NCBI GenBank assembly: GCA_013396635.1
Contig: WBMW01005147.1
Span: forward strand, 200,446 to 264,445
Source of the DNA: Penelope pileata
Lineage: Eukaryota; Chordata; Aves; Galliformes; Cracidae
Direction of reading: 5' to 3'
Length of the DNA stretch: 64,000 bases
Part shown: piece by piece, positions 14,855 to 24,592 of the stretch
How positions within the stretch are numbered: position 1 is the first letter of the stretch
Layout of the letters: every line of letters begins with the position of its first letter
Position numbers and translations under genes: made by a program
The notes under the pieces: generated by a model
The model's database searches: none
What the model saw: the letters and a program-made list of their open reading frames with translations, nothing else
What the model was told of the DNA's origin: nothing

Positions 14855-15028
14855 GTTGCTCCTGTAATTAAAGAAAGGATGATGAAGAAGGGCAGCATGA
14901 TGCTTGGCTATCAGCCTCACCGAGGCAAAGTCAACTTCTTCCGCCAGGTGGTGATCAGCCCACAAGTGAGTCGAGAGGACATGGACTTCTTGCTGGATGA
15001 GATCGAACTTCTTGCTAAGGACTTGTAG
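14855..15028 (+). CDS. GADL1: GADL1 last coding exon (C-terminal 57 residues)
   Basis: GADL1 is a PLP-dependent group II decarboxylase (acidic amino-acid decarboxylase). It converts aspartate to beta-alanine and cysteine sulfinate to hypotaurine, and is linked to carnosine and anserine supply in muscle and brain. The exon starts in phase 0 right after the TTTCAG acceptor, reads VAPVIKERMMKKGSMMLGYQ and then RGKVNFFRQVVISP, and ends with ELLAKDL and TAG at 15026-15028. This is the conserved C-terminal small-domain segment of GADL1 and CSAD, and I recall the human form differing at only a few residues. The active-site lysine and PLP-binding region lie in upstream exons outside the window. GADL1 is also next to TGFBR2, tail to tail, in mammals, which supports the call over the paralogue CSAD. 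I see no defect. Confidence 0.95.
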   Translation, partial: VAPVIKERMMKKGSMMLGYQPHRGKVNFFRQVVISPQVSREDMDFLLDEIELLAKDL

Positions 15029-15599
15029 CTGTAGCTCTACAGCACCGGACACTGCTTGTGTGTGATATTTCTGGAGACAGAATGGCAGCAGCAGTCTGGT
15101 GCTATTTTGTGAAAGGTAGTAAAAAGCTTGACATATAGTTTGGAAACTATCATTTAACATAGCAATGTTCAGAGCTTTGCAGGTAGAATACTCCTTCACA
15201 GGAAAGTATTTGCTGATGGGGGCTGGGACAGGTCAGTGCCTGCTGCACCACTGCCATTCTGGGAAGCGTTTCCTGGAGCAGGGAGCACTTCTGAAAATGG
15301 TGTCTGTGTCCCAGGGAGGGCTGCTGTTAATGGGGTGCCTGTCTAGCTCAGATTGATTGCTTATAAAGGCAGGCAATACTCCTCTGAAGTTACTGTTAGC
15401 AGTGAATTTAGCTCAGTGAGCTTTAAAACACAATTAGTACTCTGTCAATATTTTAGTTTGGTATGTGTTTAAGGGTAGAGACCTGGTTGGTATTTACACT
15501 GTTAAGACTGGAAATTGTAAACTTAAATGAAGAGTTCCTCAAGGCCCCTAATTAGGCAAGTTGCCCAGATTTCTCACTGTGAGCACCATCAGAAAGTAG

Positions 15600-15759
15600 G
15601 ACAAGGGCCTGGCAGGGTTGTGCTGTCACCATCCTTGGAGGTTTGCAGGACCTGGCTGGTCAAAGCCCTGAGTAGCCGACATTGACCCTGCTTTGAGCTG
15701 GTAGAACTAGATGACCTTCCAAGGTCCCTTCCAACCTGAATGATTTGTGATTCTGTGAA
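15600..15759 (+). mobile_element. CR1 LINE 3' tail in the GADL1 3' UTR
   Basis: The recognisable CR1 3' UTR pieces are in the right order: CACCATCCTTGGAGGTTTGC, ACCTGGCTGGTCAAAGCCCT, a TAGATGACCTTCCAAGGTCC block, then CTTCCAACCTGAATGATT with a terminal GATTCTGTGA. It is in the same orientation as GADL1 and is an old, 5'-truncated copy of about 160 bp. If the UTR extends to 17.6 kb or beyond, this repeat is part of the mature message. Confidence 0.85.
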
Positions 15760-15932
15760 ATCAAATGTGGGCCTGGTCAGTGCCTGCCGACATTGCCCAC
15801 ACAAAAGGTCACCGCTGCAACAGCAGTGCTGAAAATATTGGAAGCGTCTTAGAAATTCTTACCTCTTTGGTAACAGGAGTTACCTATAATTTCTGAACTA
15901 TTGTTCATCTTTCTGCATTTTTAGAGCATAAA

Positions 15933-15944
15933 TATTTATTTAAT
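15933..15944 (+). promoter_or_regulatory. GADL1: AU-rich element (TTATTTA nonamer) in GADL1 3' UTR
   Basis: The sequence TATTTATTTAAT contains overlapping ATTTA pentamers and a TTATTTA(A/T)(A/T) nonamer at 15936-15944. This class of element is bound by mRNA-destabilising proteins. Function is inferred from the motif alone. Confidence 0.35.
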
Positions 15945-17589
15945 GGATTTAGAAGCACTTTAAAATTATAACAGATGAAAGTATATTTACCTGAAAGATA
16001 TGTATTTTTAAGCATGGAGACTGTATGTTAAAAATGTAGAAAAATAACATATTTTTCACTGTATGTATTTGCCGACAGATTTGAGATGAATCAATTTTAT
16101 GTTATCAGTAATTTATATTTTGGCACTGAAATTAATGTGGTGGTGGTTAGTGAAAGCCTGCCTGTTTTTAGGATGGAAGCCATCTGAGTATTTTTGGTCA
16201 ATCTTAAGTTGTAAAATTAAGTTCTAAACTTTGTCTTCGTGTTAACAATTATAGTATACTTTTGCTTCGTTGTCATTCTAGCTATAAAATGATCGGTTTT
16301 GTAAAGCTAGAAATATATTTCTCGGGGTGAAGTTCTTGCAGCAGAGTAATGAAAATAACGATGTCTTTAATCATGTGATCAACACCTACTTTCCTGAGTG
16401 TTGTGATGTTTGTTCCCTATTCTGTTTTTGAAGTAGCACTGACCAATATGAACCTTTCTGCTGTAATGTGTTCTGTATTGCTGAAAGCTGTCTTTAAACA
16501 CAATGCTTTTATATTTTCATTTCCTACGTTATACTAGGATTCAACATCGCATGACATTCCTACTTCCAATCTCCAGGATGATGGTATGGAACATTTAACA
16601 AGGTCATGATATCATGATAACCTAGGAAATGCCTGTGTCAGAGCAGTAGATAGGTGGAAAAGTCAAATCTGCAGAACTTGACAGATGTCTTTGACAGCAT
16701 CCTGGAAGTGATTACTCTTGTGCTATTATAGTGAGTCACTGGATATTAAACCAAACTCCATGTTGATATTAACATAAAAATGAATGGCACAATGTGGCCC
16801 CCTGATTCTGCCCTGTACTAACCGCAGAGTGCTTTATCATTTACTACTTTGTGCTTCTGAGTACAGCAGTTGTCATGATTTTGGAAAGCACTTAACTAGA
16901 TTAAGGCCCCTCAAACTTGTTTAGCCTCCCAGCCACTCTGGGCAGAGTGCAGGGTATGGCAAGCGGCTCTGAATGGATGCGATGACTTGACTGTTGCTTC
17001 TTGATGTAGATAGGACTGTTAACCCTTCACCTTTTCTTTTTTTGTCCTTGAAAGGAAAGGCAGAATACAGTGTCAGGATTTTTTTGTTATGATCCAGATT
17101 CTTGATGAGTACTTAATTTTTGATTCAGGGGAAGCCATGTCACATGTCCATCAGCTAAAAATTTGACTTGGTGTTTTGCGACACCACTACTATCAAAAAA
17201 GTGTTGTTTCTCTTCACGTTAGTGCATTTCTGCTTCCAGATACTGTGATACTTATGGCATGTGTCAGACTGAAGTAACACGTTTTCTTTCATAGCAGTAC
17301 TGGCTATAGTTCTTTTTTTTAAATGAGAGGAAAATGGAACTTTTTCAATGTTTGCAGAAAGTATGTCTCAGATCAACATGTGCACTGATGTCTTCAAAGG
17401 TATGGTTTAATCTTCCAGTGTGATGTGAGTACCTTACCTGATGTCTATATATTTCCTAGTGTTTCTGACTCTTTGTCACATGCAGTGTGTGCAACATGGT
17501 GGTCTCATTTCAAGACTAATGTAATTTTTTCATAGTTGCTTATTTAGGACTAGTATGGACAAAATGTCTATTTTGTAGCTGATGATTTT

Positions 17590-17595
17590 AATAAA
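17590..17595 (+). terminator. GADL1: Candidate polyadenylation signal of GADL1 (proximal)
   Basis: A canonical AATAAA is followed about 30-50 bases later by a TG-rich stretch (GCTGTGTTTGTCCTTTGTC), the usual arrangement of signal and downstream element. It is one of two plausible ends for the GADL1 message. Confidence 0.45.
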
Positions 17596-17799
17596 AATTG
17601 AAGTAAATGACATCCATATAAATACAGGCTGTGTTTGTCCTTTGTCAGTCGATAACTGTGGAGATATGCAGAAAGAAGATACCAATGAGCTCTCCAGATG
17701 GAGAAACAGCAAGCTGCGTGCACAGCTTTAGAATGTGAAACCTGATTTAACCATGCTTCAGGATGTGGTTAATCTGTGTGCTGTGCCCATATCATCTTT

Positions 17800-17805
17800 A
17801 ATAAA
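17800..17805 (+). terminator. GADL1: Candidate polyadenylation signal of GADL1 (distal)
   Basis: AATAAA is followed by a short GT-containing stretch (GGTGTCAC at about 17820). It could be an alternative distal end to the signal at 17590. Confidence 0.4.
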
Positions 17806-18538
17806 CATCTTGGATGAAAGGTGTCACAATTTATCCTGCTCTTGCCTTCAAATGCAGAAGTTAAATTATTTTTGCAGAAATGGCTTTTTTTAACTATATA
17901 GGATTGGGCCACGGGCTCCCACTCTCAGTTACTGAGAAGCTCCATCTCTCAGGATGCTAAGCCAAGTTCTGAAAGTAGTGGATTGCAGTTATAAATCACT
18001 GTAGAAACAAATCCACCGGCTGATTCAGTTATTTGTAATTTCGTACGTCTACTTTTAATAATCTTTTTTCAATATGGAGTTTCTACAAAGCAAGGAAGTA
18101 CTCAGAAGGATTGCTGAGGTAGTTTTTGCTGTCAGTTATATGGATGCATCTTGTGAGAACTTTGGGCATTTTGTGCTGGATCCATGTGCAACATCACTCA
18201 AATCATCATGCCTCAAGCAAGCCGTCCTGGTCTCAGGACTTCTAGTATGGTTTTCTGTGGTAGATTAATATTAATCAATGGAGTCTGGTTGTGTATGACT
18301 TTAGTGCCTCTGACTCTCACTGATTCAACTGGAAACCCTTGCTAGATTGGGCCCTGAGTTTACTGCTGGGATCTTTCATTTCAATACCAGCAGTTTGGCA
18401 CTCAGAACATCCAGTTTATCTACTTGAGGCTCATGCTGAAGATTCAGATTTATCTTTATTTCTGTAAGACTGAATTGGAATGTATTTTCATTTGTATCAT
18501 TCAATGATGCATTAAGATGCTTTTCAAATAACATTTGA

Positions 18539-18599
18539 CCCTTAAAGGACAAAAAATGTCCTTTTCTTTAAGGGCAATAAATGTCCTTTAAGAAAAGCC
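18539..18599. repeat. Nested inverted repeats (hairpin cluster)
   Basis: AAAGGAC and GTCCTTT flank a 7-base A-rich loop. The same segment holds CCCTTAAAG against CTTTAAGGG, and CTTTTCTTTAAGG against a near-complement CCTTTAAGAAAAG. These are overlapping short palindromic arms within 60 bases. No gene or known element is attached. Confidence 0.6.
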
Positions 18600-21500
18600 T
18601 AGTAAAACATTCCTAGAATGCCATGTAAGAGTTTGCAAAAACCCGTTGTGTGCCCAAGACTTCCTCATGCACACAGATCACAGTATTAGATCATGCTCAA
18701 ATTATTTTTGTTTTTAAATCCTTGGGTAGCATGATCAGACAAAAAAAACTGATAGGAAATGTTAAATGCACGCATGTTAAATATCACACGTGAGCTCTGT
18801 GAAAAGCCGACGGTACACTAAAATTGTAGTTTTAGTTCCCAATTTTCAGTGGCTCCAAATCTGCATGGCCTCTCTTCCCTGTTGGCTACTTTTGTGGGCC
18901 ATTAGAAGGAGACTAAAGTGTGTTCATCCAGGAAATCTATTTTAGGTAAGGCCCACTCACGTGCCTGCCCTTCTTCCTGTGGTATAACTGGTAAGTGCTG
19001 ATAAATCATTTGAGCCTATATCTAGCACAGGCACTATATCTACAGTACAGTGACTGCTAAATATTGCCACTGTTTCATCCTGAAATAATGCAATTGCACA
19101 TGCTAATTGCAGGTTAGATGCAATCAAAGCAACACTGCTTGGCAAACGTACTGTGCAAACCATGAGAAACCCTGGTAGAGGGGTTTTCTTCGTTTAAATT
19201 GAATGTAATCTCCCACAATTACATGTTTTTGCTTCAGATGTGCAATTAGATGTTATTACTCTAATTCCGTAACTACACAATAATCAACTAAAAATGACTT
19301 TGAGGAACAAAACAAAACAAGGAAATTTGCACAGCAAGAGGTACAATGAAGAGAACGTCAAAGGTTTCAAGGCAAACCCACAAAAGGAAACAATGGGTAA
19401 TGAGAACAATTAACTTCTGCTAAAATCTAATGTACGTGAATGTACTGCAAAGCTGTGCTGCAGGAGTGGCATGCTGAGGTAGCACCCATTATGGAATCAC
19501 CAAAGAGCTTGCACATCCCCTAACACTGCAGCCGTCTGCCCCAAAATATCATGGTCTGTCCACCGATACTAGGGAAGACCTTAAAGAAAGCAGCGCACTT
19601 TGTAATATGGTAATGGTTTTGTTTATATCAGGGTAAAATGAAACTGAAAGGGCAATATTGAAAAATACCCACAGAAATGGCCCCTTTAAGCTCATGTACT
19701 TTTGAAGTACAGTTGATCACATTTTTTAGTTAAAAAAAAAAAAGGTACCCATGGTAAAATCTTTGTTTTGTGAAGTATAAGGCAGATGATAGAAGGTGAT
19801 GGGCGTGGGCCCTTAAAAGTCTGCTGAACATGGATGTTCTATTTTGATGAAGAAATTTCTTTCTTGTAAGTAACTTGGAAATCATTAATCTCTAGAGAGC
19901 TTCTTAAAAACGGAAAGTGTGAGGAAAACGCTTGCCATGGAAGAGCAGAGGCCCACTGAATATAGCATCTGCCTTTGGGACTGTGTGGTCTGTATTGTCC
20001 TTTGCACAAAGCTGCTGTTCCAAGAAGCTTTCACCCCGCCTGTCATGCTGGGAAGTGACTCCCCGAAGCTGGCAGGCACTGGCAGCTACAGCTTTATCCA
20101 GACTGCTCTTTTTGTTCCAGGTGGTAAGGATTTTTTACTCTTGCTCTACTTATGTACCCTCTCTTGTGCCTGCACACTACATTCTTTTGGGGAGGGAGAT
20201 TTTCTGTATTTGGCACCATGGGGAAAATGTCAGGATAGCAGAAGGGGGAAGATTGGAATTTGGACCGAAAGCGATGTTCAGGGATAATATCTTGGCATAG
20301 CTTTTTCCCTTCTCTGTCTCAGCCATGAATTTCTCTCGATGCTCAGATGATTGTCACCCACTGCTCCTATCACCACTATGACAACGCCAAGATGAGGGCT
20401 TTACAATATGCTCTACAATAGGAGAGACCGATGTGGCCTGGGGAAAGTAAGACCAAGCGTGACACAAAGAAATGTTAGTAGTCCTGTTTTATAGAAGAAC
20501 GATGCACAAGCAAGTTAAAACTCCCATTTCTGTGGAAATTTGCATTGTGGCTTTGGAAAAATTGTTGAAGATCTTAGTAAAAGACATAGTAGTGAGTAAA
20601 AAATGGGATACAATGCAATATGAGCTTAGCAGAGTGAGTTGGTACTGGGCTAACCAGATGGTGTCCTGGGGGTTTTCCCACAATTTACTAGATTGGACTC
20701 CATAATGGTATTTCTGGTATCATTTGGGAAAACCCACATAAGATGGGAGGCAAGACAGAAAATGTAAGGTGAGTAGGACTATCTAATGAGAGACGAAAAT
20801 ACATAATGCAGGAAGGAAGATGCTAGTCAAGCAGCGGCATTGATTCAGGGCTGATCCAGTTTCATATTGTCACCACTAACTCATTCACAAAAACCAAACA
20901 TATGGTCATGAAATCTGCTGATGAATCTAAGTTAGAAGTTTCAGAGTTTGACATGCATAGAGAACTAAGTGATTTTAAGAGCTTTTGATGGAGGGACTCA
21001 GTTGAACATCGTGCAGAGTCTTTGGGGACTTGCAAAAAGCTACAAAAACTTTTTGGTAAGAGGTTGGGTGTACTGAACACTTGAGAAACAGAAAATTGTG
21101 GAGATGGATATAAAGATTGCACAAATTCTGTATGAGCTAAGCATAAGTGCAATTTTAATAAAGTCAGCCAGGAAATGAGGTGGTAAACATCAAAGCAGAA
21201 CTAGCCTTCATCTGGAGCACAGCAGCAGGAAAACTCAAGCTGGGCACAAGGGCGGTGGCCATTCCATGCCTGCAGCCCCCTGGTCTGTTTTCACAAACTG
21301 TGTGCAGTGAAGAGCTGTGATATTGATGGGTTTTACAGCACCAAAGAGCAGCACTGCCTAGTCTTGTGCTCCATCTACTGGTGCTTCTTCTGGTAACTTT
21401 TGACATACAAAGGATGTCTCTTCCAGAGAGCATTCTTGGACATGGCATGTGTGGCAGCTGTCAGAAAATGTAGCTTTGCTCTAGCCAAAGTTTTCTGTGA

Positions 21501-22789
21501 AAACAACAGATTTCGATGGACTGTAAGGAATATATGCAAAGTGACACTGTAATCTTGTGGTGATCCTTTCATCATGCCCACACGGTGATGGTGTGTACCC
21601 CATGATGATAGTGGTGCATGTGAGCATCCAGACTTTGGCTGAGCAATGAGGAGCTTGGGTGCTCTGAGCCCTGCAGCTCCCAGACAGCCCCTCAGCTGAG
21701 CAGCGAGTCCTAACGCTTGCTCTTCACGAAGACTGAAAATGTTGTCAGGAGCACACAAGCCGCATTTAAGATGCATGGCCTCAGAATGCTGTTTTCAGGC
21801 TTGATTTTATTCTGAAGCAACCAAAATGACTATTTTCTAAAATATTTTCCTTTCAATGAGAAACACCACTGTTCTACAGTTGGTTTTGAAAGAGGATGTC
21901 CTATGCTCATAGCCCCATACATCTTGGAATTTTCCATAGAACAAAATTTCCAGCTTCTTGTCTGCTCTGAAGTCAGACCTTTGGAGACAGAGACAAAAGA
22001 GAGAATTGTAGCCCTTCTGACAGGAAAGAATCTCACTATGTCATCAAGACGCTGTGCTCTCCATCCTGAGATGGGATCAGTGATACCAGAGAGCTGATGT
22101 CTAACTTTTGCACAGCCTGTAGTTCATGATGTCAAATTCTGGACACCCTGAAGCTGTCCCATGAGGTTGTCTTAATGGAGCATCTGTATTTTCCCTGCTG
22201 TACTGGATCTGTCCACCATTGTCAGAGACAACCACTCCCAAGGCAAGACATATTTTTCCAACTTTGCAACTTCTGTGCTCAAAGTGCTCCTTAATCAGCA
22301 CCTTTTCTAGTCCTGAACCACAGACGTTCTTTCCATGTTTCCTCAGAGGCCATGTCTGAAAACCTTCTGATTATTCTGCTGCCAAAAACAAGCCAGAGCA
22401 GTCCTCTAAAACCTTACCAGAATTTTAGAGGGGAAAGACCACTTTGTGTGTCTCAGCCACCACTGCTGTTTATGCATCACAATATGATGTTTGCCTTCCT
22501 CTGTAACAGCAAGACACTATTGTCTCTTGCTAGGTTTGTGATCCACTCTGGCCACTTGGCATCTTGGACAAATGCTCTGCGTGGCTTTTCCCCGTTTTAG
22601 ATGGCTCTACACTTAATTACTCCTGTTTAAGTGTCCTCACTAAAGAGGATCGGGCTTTTTCAAAACATTTATTCAATCTTTCAGGAACAATTTGAATTGT
22701 AATTCCACCCTTCAGCACACTTGCGGCCTCTCACAGCACAATAAGGCTTGCAGATTTAATAAGCACATATTTCAGTCCATCACCTAGGC

Positions 22790-23230
22790 TACTATCTGAA
22801 ACACTGAGTAGGGCTAGACTCAGGTCACTGTGAAACTGTGCTAAGAAGCTCCTAAGGATGTATGTCGTAATTATTATGTCTTTCAAGCCAGCTTTGCACC
22901 CACTCTTTTCTTGAATTCAGACAACATTTCTCTAGTTTGCTAACAAGAATGGCATTTGAAGCAACATCAAAAGCCTTTCTAAGCTCAAGATGTTTACTGT
23001 ATCCTCTCCATTTGCAAGGGCTACTGCTCTGTAGGAAACTAAATCATGACATCTCCATGTTGACTCCCACCCTGGATAAGTGCAAAGATAAGCACAAAGG
23101 GAATCTTAAATTGCTTCTGCTAATACTTTTGGAAACCAAGGAGGAATTTTATCCAGATCAGCAGCCTTGAAACAATACAATATACGTAATTTTTTCCACC
23201 CTACTCTTTCCCACTGCTAGCTTAAAAATC
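22790..23230 (-). mobile_element. Ancient CR1/L3-like LINE reverse-transcriptase fragment
   Basis: On the - strand, the interval around 22870-22990 reads LSKAFDVASNAILVSKLEKC followed by WVQSWLERH. This matches the CR1/L3 clade pattern of a Leu-x-x-Ser-Lys-Ala-Phe-Asp motif, then ILVSKLE, then a Trp-x-x-x-Trp-Leu. The neighbouring + strand text (CCATGTTGACTCCCACCCTG, then a stretch resembling the region before the LDFSKAFD motif) fits the inverse of the same ORF. It is frameshifted and very diverged, so it is probably an old amniote insertion. The ends are approximate. Confidence 0.5.
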
Positions 23231-24193
23231 TTTTATTGCCTGATTGTAGGTAGAAAGAAAACTGATGCAACCACACAAGGACCAAACATTCTGGCTTTTT
23301 CAGCCACTGTTCTTTGCAGTTGTGCAGTTCTTCCTGAAGAGTTTTCTCTTCTGCATTTTTATGTTTTCCTTCATAAAAGTGCCATCAGTGCTGGATTTCT
23401 TCAGAACTGGAAGAGAAGGCCATTGCTTCGATCTTGGACAATTCAGCCTGACAAGACAACGTTGTAGGAGGGGTATTTCCTCAGATATTTGCACAAGACA
23501 TTAAAGAAAAAAAAGGTCTCCTTCTTCCCCCTGCCTGTTTAAGAGCCCTCCCACCATCATTATTGTCTTAATGAAAGCACTGCATGCAGCTCACACTGCC
23601 TATAATTTCATTTTAGTTACTCTTGGAAGACATTTAACTCAGTTATTTAAAAACGCAATTCATAACATAAAGTATAGCAAAATGAATGCACAAGCATACA
23701 CAAGTTATTCATCAGAGCATTCAACAACCTCAAGTTACTAATCTTATCATTGCCAAGATGAGGGGCACAAGCAAGAAATATGGTGCTATGACTGCGAGAG
23801 AGTTGCTTGCATTATGGCATTTATAAATTCCAAATGCTAATGCATTGGCAGCATGTATAGAAAAGGAGATGCCCCTGTACCCAGAATACATTTCATGCAT
23901 TTGTCCATGAAAAAATTCCATCTCTTCTAGAAGCTAGTGATTGATTTTGTGCATTAGAGCAAGCAGTGTAAAAATACTGATCCCAGATGAACCAACCCAC
24001 GTGGCAGTCAGGAGGAGCCAACAGGGATCCTTGTCCCAAATACTGGAAAAATTGAAAAGCAAAAATTTATTTGTAAAGCTCCACTGTACATAGGTTGCTC
24101 TGAAAGTAATGCCTCCCATTTGTTTCCATGGAAACTACAGCAGACACAAATAGCACAATAAGACTATTTGATAGAAAAATTCTCAGCTGCAAA

Positions 24194-24277
24194 TTGGCAG
24201 CCCTGCCTGCAGCAGGGGGATTGGAACTTGATGATCCTTGGGGTCCCTTCCAACCCAAGCCATTCTATGATTCTATA
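24194..24277 (+). mobile_element. CR1 3' tail inserted inside the mariner
   Basis: TTGGCAGCCCTGCCTGCAGC, GGATTGGAACTTGATGATCC, TTCCAACCCAAGCCATTCTA and TGATTCTA form the CR1 3' terminal signature. The segment interrupts mariner sequence (CTCAGCTGCAAA before, ACACTCTTTTTCAACTCAGT after). The CR1 insertion therefore came after the mariner insertion at this locus. Confidence 0.85.
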
Positions 24278-24282
24278 AAACA

Positions 24283-24357
24283 CTCTTTTTCAACTCAGTC
24301 ACCACCATTAGCTACGAATTTTCACCAGCTACGGACCAGGGCCTGCATGTTGTGCTC
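24283..24357 (-). pseudogene. Mariner transposase C-terminal relic
   Basis: On the - strand this reads EHNMQALVRSW, a stop, KFVANGGD, a stop, then VEKE. It matches the end of mariner transposases (QALV-x-x-W-x-K-x-x-ANGGDYVEK), with two nonsense codons. It directly follows the deletion that removed the catalytic core, so both ends of the gene survive within about 300 bp. Confidence 0.75.
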
Positions 24358-24358
24358 A

Positions 24359-24592
24359 TCAAAATCTGCACCAGCGGAGGTGCCCCACTGTCACTGTTGC
24401 CAGTGCTGAAATGCACCACCACTGCCTCACTGTGCTCACATCCACTGTTTGGTCTCCATAAACCTTCAGCAAGTGTCGATGGATGTCAATGGGTGCCATT
24501 TTTTCCTCATGAAGGAATTCAGTTCCACCCCTTTGCTCCATCCGCACTTCCACGTCAGACGCTGTTGTGTCAGAGTGCCCCTCTGCTGCCAT
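24359..24592 (-). pseudogene. Mariner transposase N-terminal (HTH) relic
   Basis: The - strand peptide reads EVRMEQRGGTEFLHEEKMAP, then IDIHRHLLKVYGDQTVDVST, then VRQW. This is the paired helix-turn-helix DNA-binding start of mariner transposases. A frame change follows VRQW, because the next-frame reading VVHFSTGNSD continues the family pattern. The central catalytic domain is gone. Confidence 0.8.

Larger units (their letters stand above)
15029..17820 (+). other. GADL1: Predicted GADL1 3' UTR
   Basis: The sequence follows the stop codon without an exon-like gap. It is AT-rich, with many TATTTA and TTTTA tracts around 15900-16350, and reaches two canonical AATAAA signals at 17590-17595 and 17800-17805. 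A CR1 tail lies inside it (about 15600-15759). The end is inferred from the signals only. A shorter UTR using a variant signal (ATTAAA near 16745) is possible. Confidence 0.5.

Noticed and set aside
14834..15199. 121-aa - strand ORF over the GADL1 exon
   Set aside because: It is antisense to a clear conserved exon, so a shadow.
19919..20300. Two overlapping 122-aa ORFs in different + strand frames
   Set aside because: The frames overlap over nearly the same bases, with no known domain and no splice signals that fit an exon. At most one could be real, and neither is supported.
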